Source of the DNA: CAZCTC01 sp964501335
GTDB taxonomy: Bacteria; Chloroflexota; Anaerolineae; B4-G1; SLSP01
Direction of reading: 5' to 3'
Assembly: GCA_964501335.1 (NCBI GenBank)
Contig: CAZCTC010000087.1
Coordinates: 1-31,346 of the forward strand
Length of the DNA stretch: 31,346 bases
Numbering within the stretch: the stretch's first letter is position 1; each line of letters begins with the position of its first letter. The notes under the pieces were generated by a model that saw only the letters and a program-made list of their open reading frames with translations, was not told where the DNA came from and searched no databases. Position numbers and translations under genes: made by a program. Below, in pieces: positions 17,701 through 26,084 of this stretch.

Positions 17701-20700
17701 CCGACCAGCAAATCGGCATAGCCGTCGCCGTTCACATCCCCGGCCCCCGCCGGCGCGGTCCCCAGATAGACCTCCGGCAAATTGCCCTCCAGCGTCAAAG
17801 CCGGCGTCGCGGTCAGCCCCGCAGCCCCGCCATGATAGACCCAGAGCGCTCCCTCGTTCACCTCATCGTGGTCATAACCTCCCGCTCCCACCACAATATC
17901 CGCATAACCGTCGCCGTTGATATCGCCCGGACCGGCCAGCCCGGCACCCAGATAAGCATTGACCTGATTGCCTTCCAGCCTCACCGGCGCACCGACCGGA
18001 CCGGCCGCGCTCCCATAATAGAGGAACACTGCCCCCTCATCCGTCTCACCCCCATCGTAAGCCGTAGCGCCCACCAACAGGTCGGCATAACCGTCGCCGT
18101 TCACATCCCCGGCCCCGGCCACACTCCCGCCGAACTGCGCAGAAGCCTGATCGACTTCGAGGGTCAGAGCCGGCGTGCCGTTCAACCCGGCAGCCCCTCC
18201 GTAATAGAGAAAAGCCCCTCCTTCACTGTTCTCTCCATGGCTGTATTGCGGCGCTCCGACCACCAGATCGGCATAGCCGTCGCCGTTCAGATCGCCCACA
18301 CCCGCCGCGCTCGCTCCCAAAAGGGCGCCGGCCTGATCCATCTCCAGCGTCAGCGCACCGGTCGCCGCGATCCCGGCCGGGCGGCCGTAATGGATAAACG
18401 CCGCCCCCTCATCGGTCTGTCCCCGATCGAAATAGGGAGCCCCTACCAGCAGATCCGCATAACCGTCCCCGTTCAGATCCCCCACACCGGTCGCCGTGCG
18501 CCCCAAACGGGCTCCGGCCTGATTGCCCTCCAGCGTGATCGCCGGCGTGGCATTTAAACCGATCGCCGTACCGTAATAGATCTGCGCAGCACCCTCATCG
18601 ACCTGCCCGTTGTCATACAGATCGCCGCCGACGACGGCATCGGAATAGCCGTCCCCATTGAGATCGCCCGTCGCCGCTACCTGCTGGCCCAGATGCATCC
18701 CGGTCTGATTGCCCTCCACCGTCCTCGCCGGCACGACGCTCGAAGCCGATGCAGCGCCATGGTAAATATAAACGGCCCCTTCATCCTCATCGCCCAGATC
18801 ATAAGTCGAGGCCCCGACAATCCACTCCGCATAACCGTCGCCGTTGAAATCGCCGCCCCCGCTCAGACTCCCCCCCCAGGAAGAATCCCGTTGCAGCCCC
18901 ACCAGCACGGCAGTCGGAGTCACCACCACACCGCCGGCCCTTCCCTGATAAAGAAAAACCGTGCTCTCCGTGGCCTGCTGCCAGGTATACTGGGTCGCCC
19001 CCACCAGGAAATCGCCGTAACCGTCGCCGTTCATATCGCCCAGGCCGGCCACGCTGCTTCCCAAATGGGCATTGGGCTGGTTGCCTTCAATGATCAACGT
19101 CGGCGTCACAACCGGTCCCGTCGGCCCCCCGGCATAGACAAAAAGAGCCCCTTCCCCGACGCTGCCCTTCTCATAATTCGGCGCTCCGGCAATGACATCC
19201 CCGTACCCGTCGCCGTTGAGATCGCCGGCGGCGGCCGTTGCCCAGCCCAACTTCGTACTGCCCGATCGATCGCTCGCCAGATAAAAATCGGGCTGTGCTG
19301 AAAAGCCGGAGGCACGTCCCAAATAGACCAGCACCGCTCCCCAATAGCCGGAATAAACCAAATAGGCAGGGGCTCCGACCAGCAAATCGGCATAGCCGTC
19401 GCCGTTCACATCCCCCCCGGCCGCCATCCGGCTTCCCAACCGCACGCCTTCCCGGTTGATCAACAACCGCTGCGTCGGAGTGACGCTCAATCCCGCCGCG
19501 CTGCCGTAATAGATGAAAACAGCGCCCTGGCTGCTATAAGTAGCATCGTACTCGGTCGCACCGACCGCCACATCATCGTAGCCGTCGCCGTTGAGATCCC
19601 CGATCCCCACCACACTTTCGCCGAACAAAGCCCCGGCCTGGGTCAGCGTCAGCGTGACGGCCGGCATGGCCCCTACCCCGAGAGCGCTCCCATAATAGAC
19701 AAAAGCAGCGCCCGCGGTCTGGAATGTGTCGTTATCGTAACCGGGCGCGCCGACGATCACATCGCTGTACCCGTCACCGTTCACATCCCCGGCGCCGGCC
19801 ACGCTCGAACCCAAAAAGCAGGCCGGCAAATCGCAGCCCAAACTCTGAGCCGGGGTGGCGCTCACGCCCGCCGCACTTCCCGAATAGATCCAGGCCCTCC
19901 CGCTGTCGTCGTCGGCTCCATCGTAATATCGAGCCCCCACCACCAGATCGGCATACCCGTCGCCGTTCACATCTCCGGCATTCGCAATACTGCTGCCGAA
20001 TTGATCCACCGGATGAGAGCCGCTTAAAATTGCGGTCGGAGAAATGCTCAAACTGCGCGCCGCCCCGTAATAGATAAAAGCCGCGCCCGGATTGCCGGTT
20101 GAACTGTTGTAATTCGGCGCCCCCACCAGAATATCGTCGTTCCCATCCCGGTTCACATCACCGATGCCGGCCACCGCCTGCCCAAAATGCGCCTCGGTCT
20201 GATTGACCTCCATCGTGACAACCGGCGTGACATTGAGTCCCAGTTTGCCGCCGAGGTAGACAAAAGCCGCACCCTCATTGGTCTGCCCGTTGTCATAACC
20301 GGCACCTCCCAGCAAGAGATCGGCATAGCCGTCGCGATTCACGTCGCCGGCCGCGGCCCCGTTATCCCCCAGCACCAGATCATCCCGCTGGCTCACCAGG
20401 CGCACATCAGGAGTCCCTCTCAAACCGGTATTGCTGCCGTAATAGACAAAAACCGCACTGCTGGGCGACCAACCCGAGGCATAATAGCCGGGCAATCCGA
20501 TATAGACATCGCCGTAACCGTCGCCGTTCAGATCACCCGCCGCCCCCAGACTGCTGCCCATCCGGGCCCAATCCTGACCGCCATGCAGGATCGAATCAGC
20601 AACCTCGCCCACGCCATCTTCACTATTGTAATAAATGAAAACCGCGCCTTCGTTCGTCTGCCCGTCGTCATAATAACGAGCCCCGACCATCACCTCAGGA

Positions 20701-21515
20701 TATCCATCGTTGTCCGTATCTCCGGCACCCGCCAGACTGTACCCAAAGGCAGACTCCGCCTGATCGCCCTCCCAGGTAAGGGAAGGCGTGGTGCGCAACC
20801 CCGTCCGGGTCCCCGGATAGACAAAAACCGCCCCCTCGTTGGTCTCGCCGTTGTCGTATCCCGGCGCCCCGACAATCACATCGACATAACTGTCGCCGGT
20901 CACCTCGCCCACCCCGGCAGCGCTCCATCCCAACAGCGCCCCGGCCTGATTGCACTGTAAGATCAAATTCGGCTGATCGGCAATCCCCGCCGCCCCGCCA
21001 TAATAGACAAAGAGCGCTCCCTCATCAGTCTCTCCAGAATCATATCGGGGAGCCCCCACCAGCACATCGGCATAGCCGTCGCGGTTAAGATCCCCGGCTC
21101 CGGCCACTGCATACCCCAGCTCCATCCCGGCCTGTTGCCCCTCACGGATAATGGCCGGCGTGGCGCTCAATCCTGCCGGCCCGCCGTAATAGATAAAAAA
21201 GGCTCCGGCCGCCCCGGCGCCGTATAAATGCGCGCCGACAATGGCATCGTCGTAACCGTCGCCGTTCACATCCCCGGCCTTTGCTGCGCTGTTTCCCAAT
21301 TCACCACCGCTCCCCGTCAACACCAGGTCCGGAGTCCCCGCCGTCGTAGATTTAACCCCACCGGCGATCGACGCCTCCCCCTGGTTTAAAACCGGCACCG
21401 GCAACCAGAACATCGATCCGGCAGCCCCCGCCGGCAACGGCTTCATCGCACTCAACCCCATACTTAACAGCCAGATCGACATCAAAAGCAGTCGAACTCC
21501 CCATCCTTTTTTCAT
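14763..21515 (-). CDS. Giant secreted FG-GAP protein, 21 repeats, with DUF11, Ig-like and PKD domains
   Basis: 2250 residues with AGGAGG five bases before the ATG. A signal peptide is visible (KKGWGVR, a hydrophobic core, then LPAGAAG near residue 32). Residues about 45-1352 hold 21 FG-GAP repeats of roughly 60 residues, each with a Ca-type loop DxNxDGYxD and a following VGAPxYD. Then come an FN3-like stretch (to about 1485) and DUF11 from about 1490 (LVLTKTVTPAADLPGERVTY). Four He_PIG/cadherin-like repeats follow from about 1622 (IGAKSVNEL ... SWTPTE ... GPGVYTAAVRVSDG), then a VCBS/cadherin-like domain near 1987 (NDDAYTVTEG, VLANDSDADG). Next are a bacterial-repeat domain near 2078 (GYYFERWSGDA) and a PKD domain near 2152 (PFTYSWEFGTG). 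It ends HRVFLPVVVRP. It is probably a cell-surface or released adhesion/binding protein, and a paralog of the protein at 21829-25833. Confidence 0.92.
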   Translation of the reverse strand: MKKGWGVRLLLMSIWLLSMGLSAMKPLPAGAAGSMFWLPVPVLNQGEASIAGGVKSTTAGTPDLVLTGSGGELGNSAAKAGDVNGDGYDDAIVGAHLYGAGAAGAFFIYYGGPAGLSATPAIIREGQQAGMELGYAVAGAGDLNRDGYADVLVGAPRYDSGETDEGALFVYYGGAAGIADQPNLILQCNQAGALLGWSAAGVGEVTGDSYVDVIVGAPGYDNGETNEGAVFVYPGTRTGLRTTPSLTWEGDQAESAFGYSLAGAGDTDNDGYPEVMVGARYYDDGQTNEGAVFIYYNSEDGVGEVADSILHGGQDWARMGSSLGAAGDLNGDGYGDVYIGLPGYYASGWSPSSAVFVYYGSNTGLRGTPDVRLVSQRDDLVLGDNGAAAGDVNRDGYADLLLGGAGYDNGQTNEGAAFVYLGGKLGLNVTPVVTMEVNQTEAHFGQAVAGIGDVNRDGNDDILVGAPNYNSSTGNPGAAFIYYGAARSLSISPTAILSGSHPVDQFGSSIANAGDVNGDGYADLVVGARYYDGADDDSGRAWIYSGSAAGVSATPAQSLGCDLPACFLGSSVAGAGDVNGDGYSDVIVGAPGYDNDTFQTAGAAFVYYGSALGVGAMPAVTLTLTQAGALFGESVVGIGDLNGDGYDDVAVGATEYDATYSSQGAVFIYYGSAAGLSVTPTQRLLINREGVRLGSRMAAGGDVNGDGYADLLVGAPAYLVYSGYWGAVLVYLGRASGFSAQPDFYLASDRSGSTKLGWATAAAGDLNGDGYGDVIAGAPNYEKGSVGEGALFVYAGGPTGPVVTPTLIIEGNQPNAHLGSSVAGLGDMNGDGYGDFLVGATQYTWQQATESTVFLYQGRAGGVVVTPTAVLVGLQRDSSWGGSLSGGGDFNGDGYAEWIVGASTYDLGDEDEGAVYIYHGAASASSVVPARTVEGNQTGMHLGQQVAATGDLNGDGYSDAVVGGDLYDNGQVDEGAAQIYYGTAIGLNATPAITLEGNQAGARLGRTATGVGDLNGDGYADLLVGAPYFDRGQTDEGAAFIHYGRPAGIAATGALTLEMDQAGALLGASAAGVGDLNGDGYADLVVGAPQYSHGENSEGGAFLYYGGAAGLNGTPALTLEVDQASAQFGGSVAGAGDVNGDGYADLLVGATAYDGGETDEGAVFLYYGSAAGPVGAPVRLEGNQVNAYLGAGLAGPGDINGDGYADIVVGAGGYDHDEVNEGALWVYHGGAAGLTATPALTLEGNLPEVYLGTAPAGAGDVNGDGYADLLVGGAAYTNSLGLQGAAWLYLGGVGGLRPVPESTLEGSMVGSAFGNSVAGPGDVNGDGYADLLVGARDYAQGQTGEGAFFYFSGARPGRGVKAGQWQSDGSVPVVDGGLSRNSTTFLVRMTVTSPRGRERVKLQVQACPVGVSFGAACREAVSLAWTDLLTAAQGLVLSQPVSGLNSATVYHWRARALYAPATHVGVQPVHGPWRRLEGRAGVSEIRMGAPMPDLVLTKTVTPAADLPGERVTYTLSFSNVGAAVASGVAITDLLPLAVTAPVSAAVLTPPTLTLNSVDGQRYVWQIAALEPGQGGVITIAGVLASPLAGSAVTNSAAVSGGQPEISLLNNGSSAGVAILNGAPGWNPIGARAVDELTPLQFNVGAVDPNLDPVSYTLAYGSRGAIDLSTGNFSWTPTELQGPGVYTAAIRAGDGRLTTTEIISITVNEVNVAPVLNVIGAKSVKQLVTLIFTATATDSDRPVNPLTFSLDTGSVGAIQAATGVFSWTPTEATAPGIYTAAVRVSDGQLAAVEVVSITVNPANTAPVLNSIGAKSVNELAALTFTAAATDQEGGPLTFTLAAGSVGTIGATSGAFSWTPTEAQGPGLFTATVRVSDGRLTGTETFSITVNEVNVAPILNPISAKSVNELTSLVFTATASDADLPGNLLTFTLQSGSMGTIEPASGVYSWTPTEAQGPGVYTAAVRVSDGRLSAVQAFSLTVNEVNVAPVANDDAYTVTEGSRNNLLNVLANDSDADGHSLTVAAVGTGDHGGSVSNQGSGLSYSPAMDFAGVEVFTYTARDNFGGAATARVTVTVTPLPTYTLQVQVVGNGSVAAQPALPFYKQGQVVTLTATPESGYYFERWSGDAAGINPVARVTMSGARQVTATFGVTCYPVAGGDFTFEPALPRSGESVQFAATVLTGTAPFTYSWEFGTGMGAQGEAVSYTYPVSWTFQVYTATLTVVNGCPGSMQVQKVVAVQPHRVFLPVVVRP

Positions 21516-21589
21516 AACGACCTCCTTGAATCCTTCCCTTTGGATTTTTACTTGCCCCCCGACCCTCCGGGTTCAAACGCAAGGAGTGT

Positions 21590-21617
21590 ATTATAGAACG
21601 ATTGTTCTATAATGCAA
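21590..21617 (-). promoter_or_regulatory. Promoter with overlapping operator of the 21-repeat FG-GAP gene
   Basis: On the minus strand TTGCAT (21612-21617) and TATAAT (21590-21595) are 16 bases apart, about 75 bases before the start. A perfect inverted repeat with 10-bp arms (21590-21599 and 21604-21613, centre GATT) fills the spacer and the -10 box; its core is GAAC-N4-GTTC. The same arrangement with altered core bases precedes the paralog at 25901-25928. Confidence 0.75.
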
Positions 21618-21627
21618 GTCAAAAAAA

Positions 21628-21660
21628 TTTGGGCGCGCTGTCTACACCAGCGCGCCCAAA
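21628..21660. repeat. Hairpin copy 9a (hairpin only)
   Basis: Perfect 12-bp arms TTTGGGCGCGCT (21628-21639) and its complement (21649-21660) around a nine-base loop GTCTACACC. It lies just upstream of the promoter at 21590-21617. Confidence 0.75.
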
Positions 21661-21709
21661 ATAATTCTATCTGTGCAGTTGGCCCGAAAAACAAGAGAAA
21701 GAAAAACCC

Positions 21710-21815
21710 ATGTTTTCGCGGGCTTCAGAAAGCCCGCGAAAACATAAACAAAAAATTCTCTCTCCCCTATCCAGCGCATCGCATCTGACCAGGAAAGGAT
21801 CATTTGCAGAACGCT
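21710..21815 (+). repeat. Hairpin element copy 9b (full length)
   Basis: Perfect 16-bp arms 21710-21725 and 21730-21745 around CAGA; core CGCGGGCTT. The linker, TTCTCTCTCCCC, CGCATCGCATCTGACC and GCTAAAAAATCAC match copy 8 closely, as does the upstream GAAAAACAAGAGAAAGAAAA. Only the stem differs. Confidence 0.85.
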
Positions 21816-21828
21816 AAAAAATCACGTC

Positions 21829-24800
21829 TCAGGGCCGCATCACCACCGGCAGGAAAACCCGATACGGCTGCACCACCACCACCTTCTGCACCTGCATCGA
21901 ACTGGGACAGCTATTCGCCACAGTCAAAGTAACCGTATAAACCTGGAACGTCCGGCTGTTGGGATAGGTATAACTTACCGCCGAGCCCTGAGCAATCGCC
22001 CCCGTCCCAAACTCCCAGCTATAGGTCAACGGAGCCGTCCCCGTCATCACCGATGACACAAACTGCACCGGCTCATTTCCCAGCGGGATCATCGGGCTGA
22101 AAATGAAATCGACCCCGGCCACCGCATCGCAGACCGGCGTGACGGTCACCGAAACCCAGCCCGTCGCAAAACCACCCAGCCCGTCGCTTGCCGTATAGGT
22201 GAAAACCTCCTCGCCCGAAAAATCGACGGCCGGCGTATAGGTCACCACACTGCTGTTGTACAGCACAACACCCCCATGATTGCCCTGCCCGACCGCCGCA
22301 ACGGTCAACGGATTGCCTTCACTATCAAAATCATTGGTCAATACATGGAACACATTGGCCTGGCTCCGCTGCAGAACGGTGAAGACATCCCGAAGCGCCA
22401 GCGGGGCTGCATTGACCTCACGGACCGTAATGCTGACCGTCTCTGCACTCGTCGCCATGCCGTCGCTCACCCGGACGGTCGCCGTATAAACTCCCGGACC
22501 ATCGGATTCAGAAGGAGTCCAGCTGTACAGGCCGTTGGATTCTTCAATCGATCCTGCCGACCCAAAATCCAACGAGAAAATCATCGCATCATCGTTGGGA
22601 TCAACCGCTGTCGCGATAAATGAAAGCTCCGTCAATTCATCCACATTCTTCGCGCCGATGAAGTTCAACACCGGAGCCCCATTCTCGATCTGGAAAAACA
22701 CCGTACTGACATTGTCATCCACCCGGCTTTCAACCTGCTCGCAGGTAATCACAGCCGTATTCGTAACGGTTCGGGTTGAGGTCGGCATCGCCACAATCCC
22801 CATCACCGTAATCATCCCACCTTCACCCGGCCCCAGCGCCTCCACATGCCATGCATAGGTGACGTTATCTACCGGCACCAACGTCCGCGTCGCTGGATGC
22901 ATCTCAGAAAAACTATGCGGCGCCATCACCTCCGAGGCCAGAAGATCCGTAATCTCTACCCCCCAGGCCAATCCCGACCCGGTATTAGAAAAAGCGATCG
23001 TATAGGTAATCGCCTCTCCTGGCACCAGAACCGCCGGCGTGACCGTTTTTACGACGACCAGATTGGGGTTCATGCCGTTACTGGCACCGTGATAGACAAA
23101 GACAGCACCTTCAGTGGCCTCGCCCTTATCATAGTAGGATACTCCCACCATCCAATCATCGTAACCGTCGCCGTTCACATCCCCCCTGCCGGCAACGCTG
23201 GAACCGGCATAAGCTTCCCGCTGATTGGGCTCCACCAACACGGTCGGCGTGACGGCAAACCCGGCGGCCCCGCCCAGATAAAGAGATGCCATACCTTCAA
23301 TAAGCTGCCCGTTACTATACTGTTGCGCGCCGGCCACGATATCGGCATAACCGTCCTCATTCACATCCCCGGCGCCTGCCACATTGGAACCGAAATAGGC
23401 CCCCGCCATATTGCTCTCTAGAATCACCACAGGCGTAACCACTGCCCCGGACTGACTACCGGCAAAGACAAAAACAGCGCCCTCGGCAGATTCCCCATTG
23501 TCGTATCCCATGGCACCGGCCACAATATCGTCATAACCATCCCCATTGACATCGCCGGCCGCCGCCACACTCACGCCCAGGGATGAGCTGGCCTGATTGC
23601 TCTCCAAAATCTTAATTGGAGCCGTACTCACCCCCAACATGCCGCCCAGATAGACAAAAACGGCCCCTTCATTGGCCTGATCCCGATCGTAATACATCGC
23701 CCCGACCAGGACATCGTCATAGCCATCGCCGTTCACATCAGACCCGCCGGCCACACTGTAGCCAAACCGGGAGGTAGCCTGATTACATTCCAATGTCACC
23801 GCCGGCGTGACACTCAACCCGGCGGCGCCTCCGTAATAGACAAACACCGCCCCTTCATTCGATTCGCCGTCATCATACCCCGAGGCCCCCACCAGAAGAT
23901 CGCCATAGCCGTCGCCGTTCAGATCTCCGGCCCCAGAGACACTCCGGCCCAGAAAAGCGCCGAACTGATGAGACTGCAACGTCACAACAGAGGTAACACT
24001 CAACCCGGCCGGCCCGCCATAATAGACAAAAGCCGCCCCGGCATCCCACAGCGATTCTTCATCGTAAAGATCCGCACCCACAACGACATCGTCATAGCCG
24101 TCGCCGTTTAAATCCCCGGCCCCGGCCACACTATAGCCGAACTGGGCTCCCGCCTGATTGCTCTCCAGCGTCATCACCGGCGTTACATTCAACCCGGTCG
24201 CCCCGCCCAAATAAATCAGAGCGCCCCCCTCATCAATTTCATCATGATCGTAGTGCTGCGACCCGGCCACAACATCATCATAACCATCCCCATTGATATC
24301 GCCCACCGCCGCGACACTGCCGCCCAACTCCAAACCGGTCAGGTTGCCTTCCAGCAATGTCGCCGGAGCCACATTGGGCCCAATCATGGCCCCATAGTAG
24401 ACAAAAGCTGCCCCCAGACCGCCGGCACCAGAGTTATAGTTCGGTGCCCCTACCAGCATATCAGCCGCACCATCTCGATTCACATCGCCCAAAGCCGCAA
24501 CAGAATGTCGGGTCAAGGATGTGCTTTGATCCACTTCCAAAGTGATCACATCCGCCGCGGACAACCCGTTCAGCGATCCCAGGTAAACCAAAACCTTGCC
24601 GGTATAACTATCCCCCAGCAGAACGTCATTATAACCGTCACCGTTCACATCCCCGACCCCAGCAACATTGCCGCCCAAATGGCCGGACAGCGTTATCCCC
24701 GGAGTAGGGTTCACGATCCCACCCAACGCCCCGTAGTAAATAAACACCGTCCCCGTAACTCCATCGACCTGATAGGATGGAACCTCTACAAAAATATCGT

Positions 24801-25833
24801 TGAAGCCGTCATAGTTCAAATCCCCAACCGTACCGACACTGTTTCCCAAACCGCCGTTATCCTGATCGCATTCCAGGACCAACCCGGGTGTCGTCGTCAA
24901 CCCCTCAGTCGAACCGTAATAAAGATAGGCGCTTCCCCGCAACGGATGTTCCAGCGTCCCCGAATAGGGATTGCCCACCATCACATCGGCATAACTGTCC
25001 CCGTTGACATCGCCCACCCCGGCCACCGACCAACCAAAAATGGTATCCGTCAGATTCGCTTCCAGAGTCAGGGCCGGCGTTACGCTCACCCCCGTAGCAC
25101 TGCCGTAATAGACAAAAGCCACACCTTCATCCGTTTCTCCGGCATCATATTTGGGGGCCCCTACAATAACATCGTCATAACCGTCGCCGTTCACATCGCC
25201 CGCACCGGCTACGCTGAGTCCCAGTAAAGCCTCCGCCTGATCCCCTTCCAGAACTACATCCGGCACACTGTTCAAACCGCCGGCGCTACCATAATAGATA
25301 TCGGCCCTTCCCGTGCTGGTATAAGCCCCGTTATACCCCGCAGCCCCTACAATAACGTCGGCATATCCGTCACCGTTCAGATCTCCGGCACCAGCCACCC
25401 GGTTTCCCCAAACACTCTCCGTCTGAGTGTCGGTGCGAGTAATGGCAGGGATGGTGCTTATCCCCATCGCGGTCCCGTAATATACGAAAAAACCCGGAAT
25501 CGTATCACTGAAACTATAACTCGACACCTCCACCACCACATCGCCATAACCGTCGCCGTTGATATCGCCCGCCATAGCCAGGCTCTCTCCAAAACCATAG
25601 GCCGCCTCGCTATTCAATCGGGCGTCTGAGGTACTGATCTCCGTCGCCCACCCGGACCCGGCTTTCTGAACCTTGAAAAGCCTAACTTCCCAACCCCGCA
25701 ACTTCGGCTCCGGGAGCCAGAAATTCAAAGCCCACGGTGCAGCCTGTGCCGGCAAGGGAGCCAGAGCCTCCGCCCCCAATCCCAGGAGCCACACACACAC
25801 CAACAACCATCGAACGACAAACCGCTTCTGCAT
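21829..25833 (-). CDS. Giant secreted FG-GAP protein, 14 repeats, with DUF11, Ig-like and PKD domains
   Basis: 1334 residues from the ATG at 25833, chosen because GGAGG (25839-25843) fits it; an ATG four codons earlier does not. Signal peptide: QKRFVVR, a hydrophobic core, then PLPAQA. Residues about 60-910 hold 14 FG-GAP repeats (GDVNGDGYDDVxVGA pattern). They are followed by DUF11 from about 921 (LVVVKTVTPAVLVPGEAITY), one He_PIG/cadherin-like repeat near 1051, a VCBS/cadherin-like domain near 1141 and a PKD domain near 1233. It ends YRVFLPVVMRP. Compared with the 21-repeat paralog it lacks one block of seven FG-GAP repeats, three of the He_PIG repeats, the FN3-like stretch and the bacterial-repeat domain. 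Its DNA is less GC-biased at third positions. A surface or secreted binding role is inferred from the domains; no ligand can be named. Confidence 0.92.
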   Translation of the reverse strand: MQKRFVVRWLLVCVWLLGLGAEALAPLPAQAAPWALNFWLPEPKLRGWEVRLFKVQKAGSGWATEISTSDARLNSEAAYGFGESLAMAGDINGDGYGDVVVEVSSYSFSDTIPGFFVYYGTAMGISTIPAITRTDTQTESVWGNRVAGAGDLNGDGYADVIVGAAGYNGAYTSTGRADIYYGSAGGLNSVPDVVLEGDQAEALLGLSVAGAGDVNGDGYDDVIVGAPKYDAGETDEGVAFVYYGSATGVSVTPALTLEANLTDTIFGWSVAGVGDVNGDSYADVMVGNPYSGTLEHPLRGSAYLYYGSTEGLTTTPGLVLECDQDNGGLGNSVGTVGDLNYDGFNDIFVEVPSYQVDGVTGTVFIYYGALGGIVNPTPGITLSGHLGGNVAGVGDVNGDGYNDVLLGDSYTGKVLVYLGSLNGLSAADVITLEVDQSTSLTRHSVAALGDVNRDGAADMLVGAPNYNSGAGGLGAAFVYYGAMIGPNVAPATLLEGNLTGLELGGSVAAVGDINGDGYDDVVAGSQHYDHDEIDEGGALIYLGGATGLNVTPVMTLESNQAGAQFGYSVAGAGDLNGDGYDDVVVGADLYDEESLWDAGAAFVYYGGPAGLSVTSVVTLQSHQFGAFLGRSVSGAGDLNGDGYGDLLVGASGYDDGESNEGAVFVYYGGAAGLSVTPAVTLECNQATSRFGYSVAGGSDVNGDGYDDVLVGAMYYDRDQANEGAVFVYLGGMLGVSTAPIKILESNQASSSLGVSVAAAGDVNGDGYDDIVAGAMGYDNGESAEGAVFVFAGSQSGAVVTPVVILESNMAGAYFGSNVAGAGDVNEDGYADIVAGAQQYSNGQLIEGMASLYLGGAAGFAVTPTVLVEPNQREAYAGSSVAGRGDVNGDGYDDWMVGVSYYDKGEATEGAVFVYHGASNGMNPNLVVVKTVTPAVLVPGEAITYTIAFSNTGSGLAWGVEITDLLASEVMAPHSFSEMHPATRTLVPVDNVTYAWHVEALGPGEGGMITVMGIVAMPTSTRTVTNTAVITCEQVESRVDDNVSTVFFQIENGAPVLNFIGAKNVDELTELSFIATAVDPNDDAMIFSLDFGSAGSIEESNGLYSWTPSESDGPGVYTATVRVSDGMATSAETVSITVREVNAAPLALRDVFTVLQRSQANVFHVLTNDFDSEGNPLTVAAVGQGNHGGVVLYNSSVVTYTPAVDFSGEEVFTYTASDGLGGFATGWVSVTVTPVCDAVAGVDFIFSPMIPLGNEPVQFVSSVMTGTAPLTYSWEFGTGAIAQGSAVSYTYPNSRTFQVYTVTLTVANSCPSSMQVQKVVVVQPYRVFLPVVMRP

Positions 25834-25900
25834 AAAATCCTCCACCCCAAGATTTGTGGCCTTTCTACTCTACAGGAGAAAGCCCACCCAAGAGGAAGTT

Positions 25901-25928
25901 ATTATAGGACTAAAGTCCTATTGCGCAA
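25901..25928 (-). promoter_or_regulatory. Promoter with overlapping operator of the 14-repeat FG-GAP gene
   Basis: On the minus strand TTGCGC (25923-25928) and TATAAT (25901-25906) are 16 bases apart, about 70 bases before the start. The spacer contains ATAGGAC-TTTA-GTCCTAT (25921 down to 25904), a perfect 7-bp-arm inverted repeat. Relative to the site at 21590 the core changed from GAAC/GTTC to GGAC/GTCC on both arms. Confidence 0.75.
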
Positions 25929-25968
25929 GTTTAAAATTCTAACCTGATTATTTGAAATGGTTTGTTTA

Positions 25969-26002
25969 TTTTTTCGCGCGCCGAAGACGGCGCGCGAAAA
26001 AA
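25969..26002. repeat. Hairpin copy 10 (hairpin only)
   Basis: Perfect 15-bp arms (25969-25983 and 25988-26002) around AAGA; T-run first, core CGCGCGCCG, A-run last. T-first polarity again. Confidence 0.8.
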
Positions 26003-26024
26003 AATAGGGTTATCCTTCATCCAA

Positions 26025-26078
26025 CAGCAAAGGGCGGCTTTCAAAAGCCGCCCTTTGCTGTCTACTTGCTACTGTCTA
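26025..26078. repeat. Hairpin copy 11 with TGTCTACTT repeats
   Basis: Perfect 16-bp arms 26025-26040 and 26045-26060 around TCAA; core GGGCGGCTT. Here the A-run comes first and TTT last, the only terminator-like polarity in the family. TGTCTACTT follows twice (26059 and 26070), just before the stop of the VWA gene at 26085, so the hairpin could end that transcript. Confidence 0.75.
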
Positions 26079-26084
26079 CTTCTT

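Noticed and set aside
15930..20960. Several plus-strand open frames of 200-330 codons opposite the 21-repeat FG-GAP gene
   Set aside because: Their own repeats (HIPG, IAVAVHI) are the antisense of the FG-GAP repeat DNA, not independent domains.
21829..25833. Smaller FG-GAP gene as a decayed copy of the larger
   Set aside because: The frame is intact, with signal peptide, whole propeller sets, promoter and C-terminal tail, so it looks functional.
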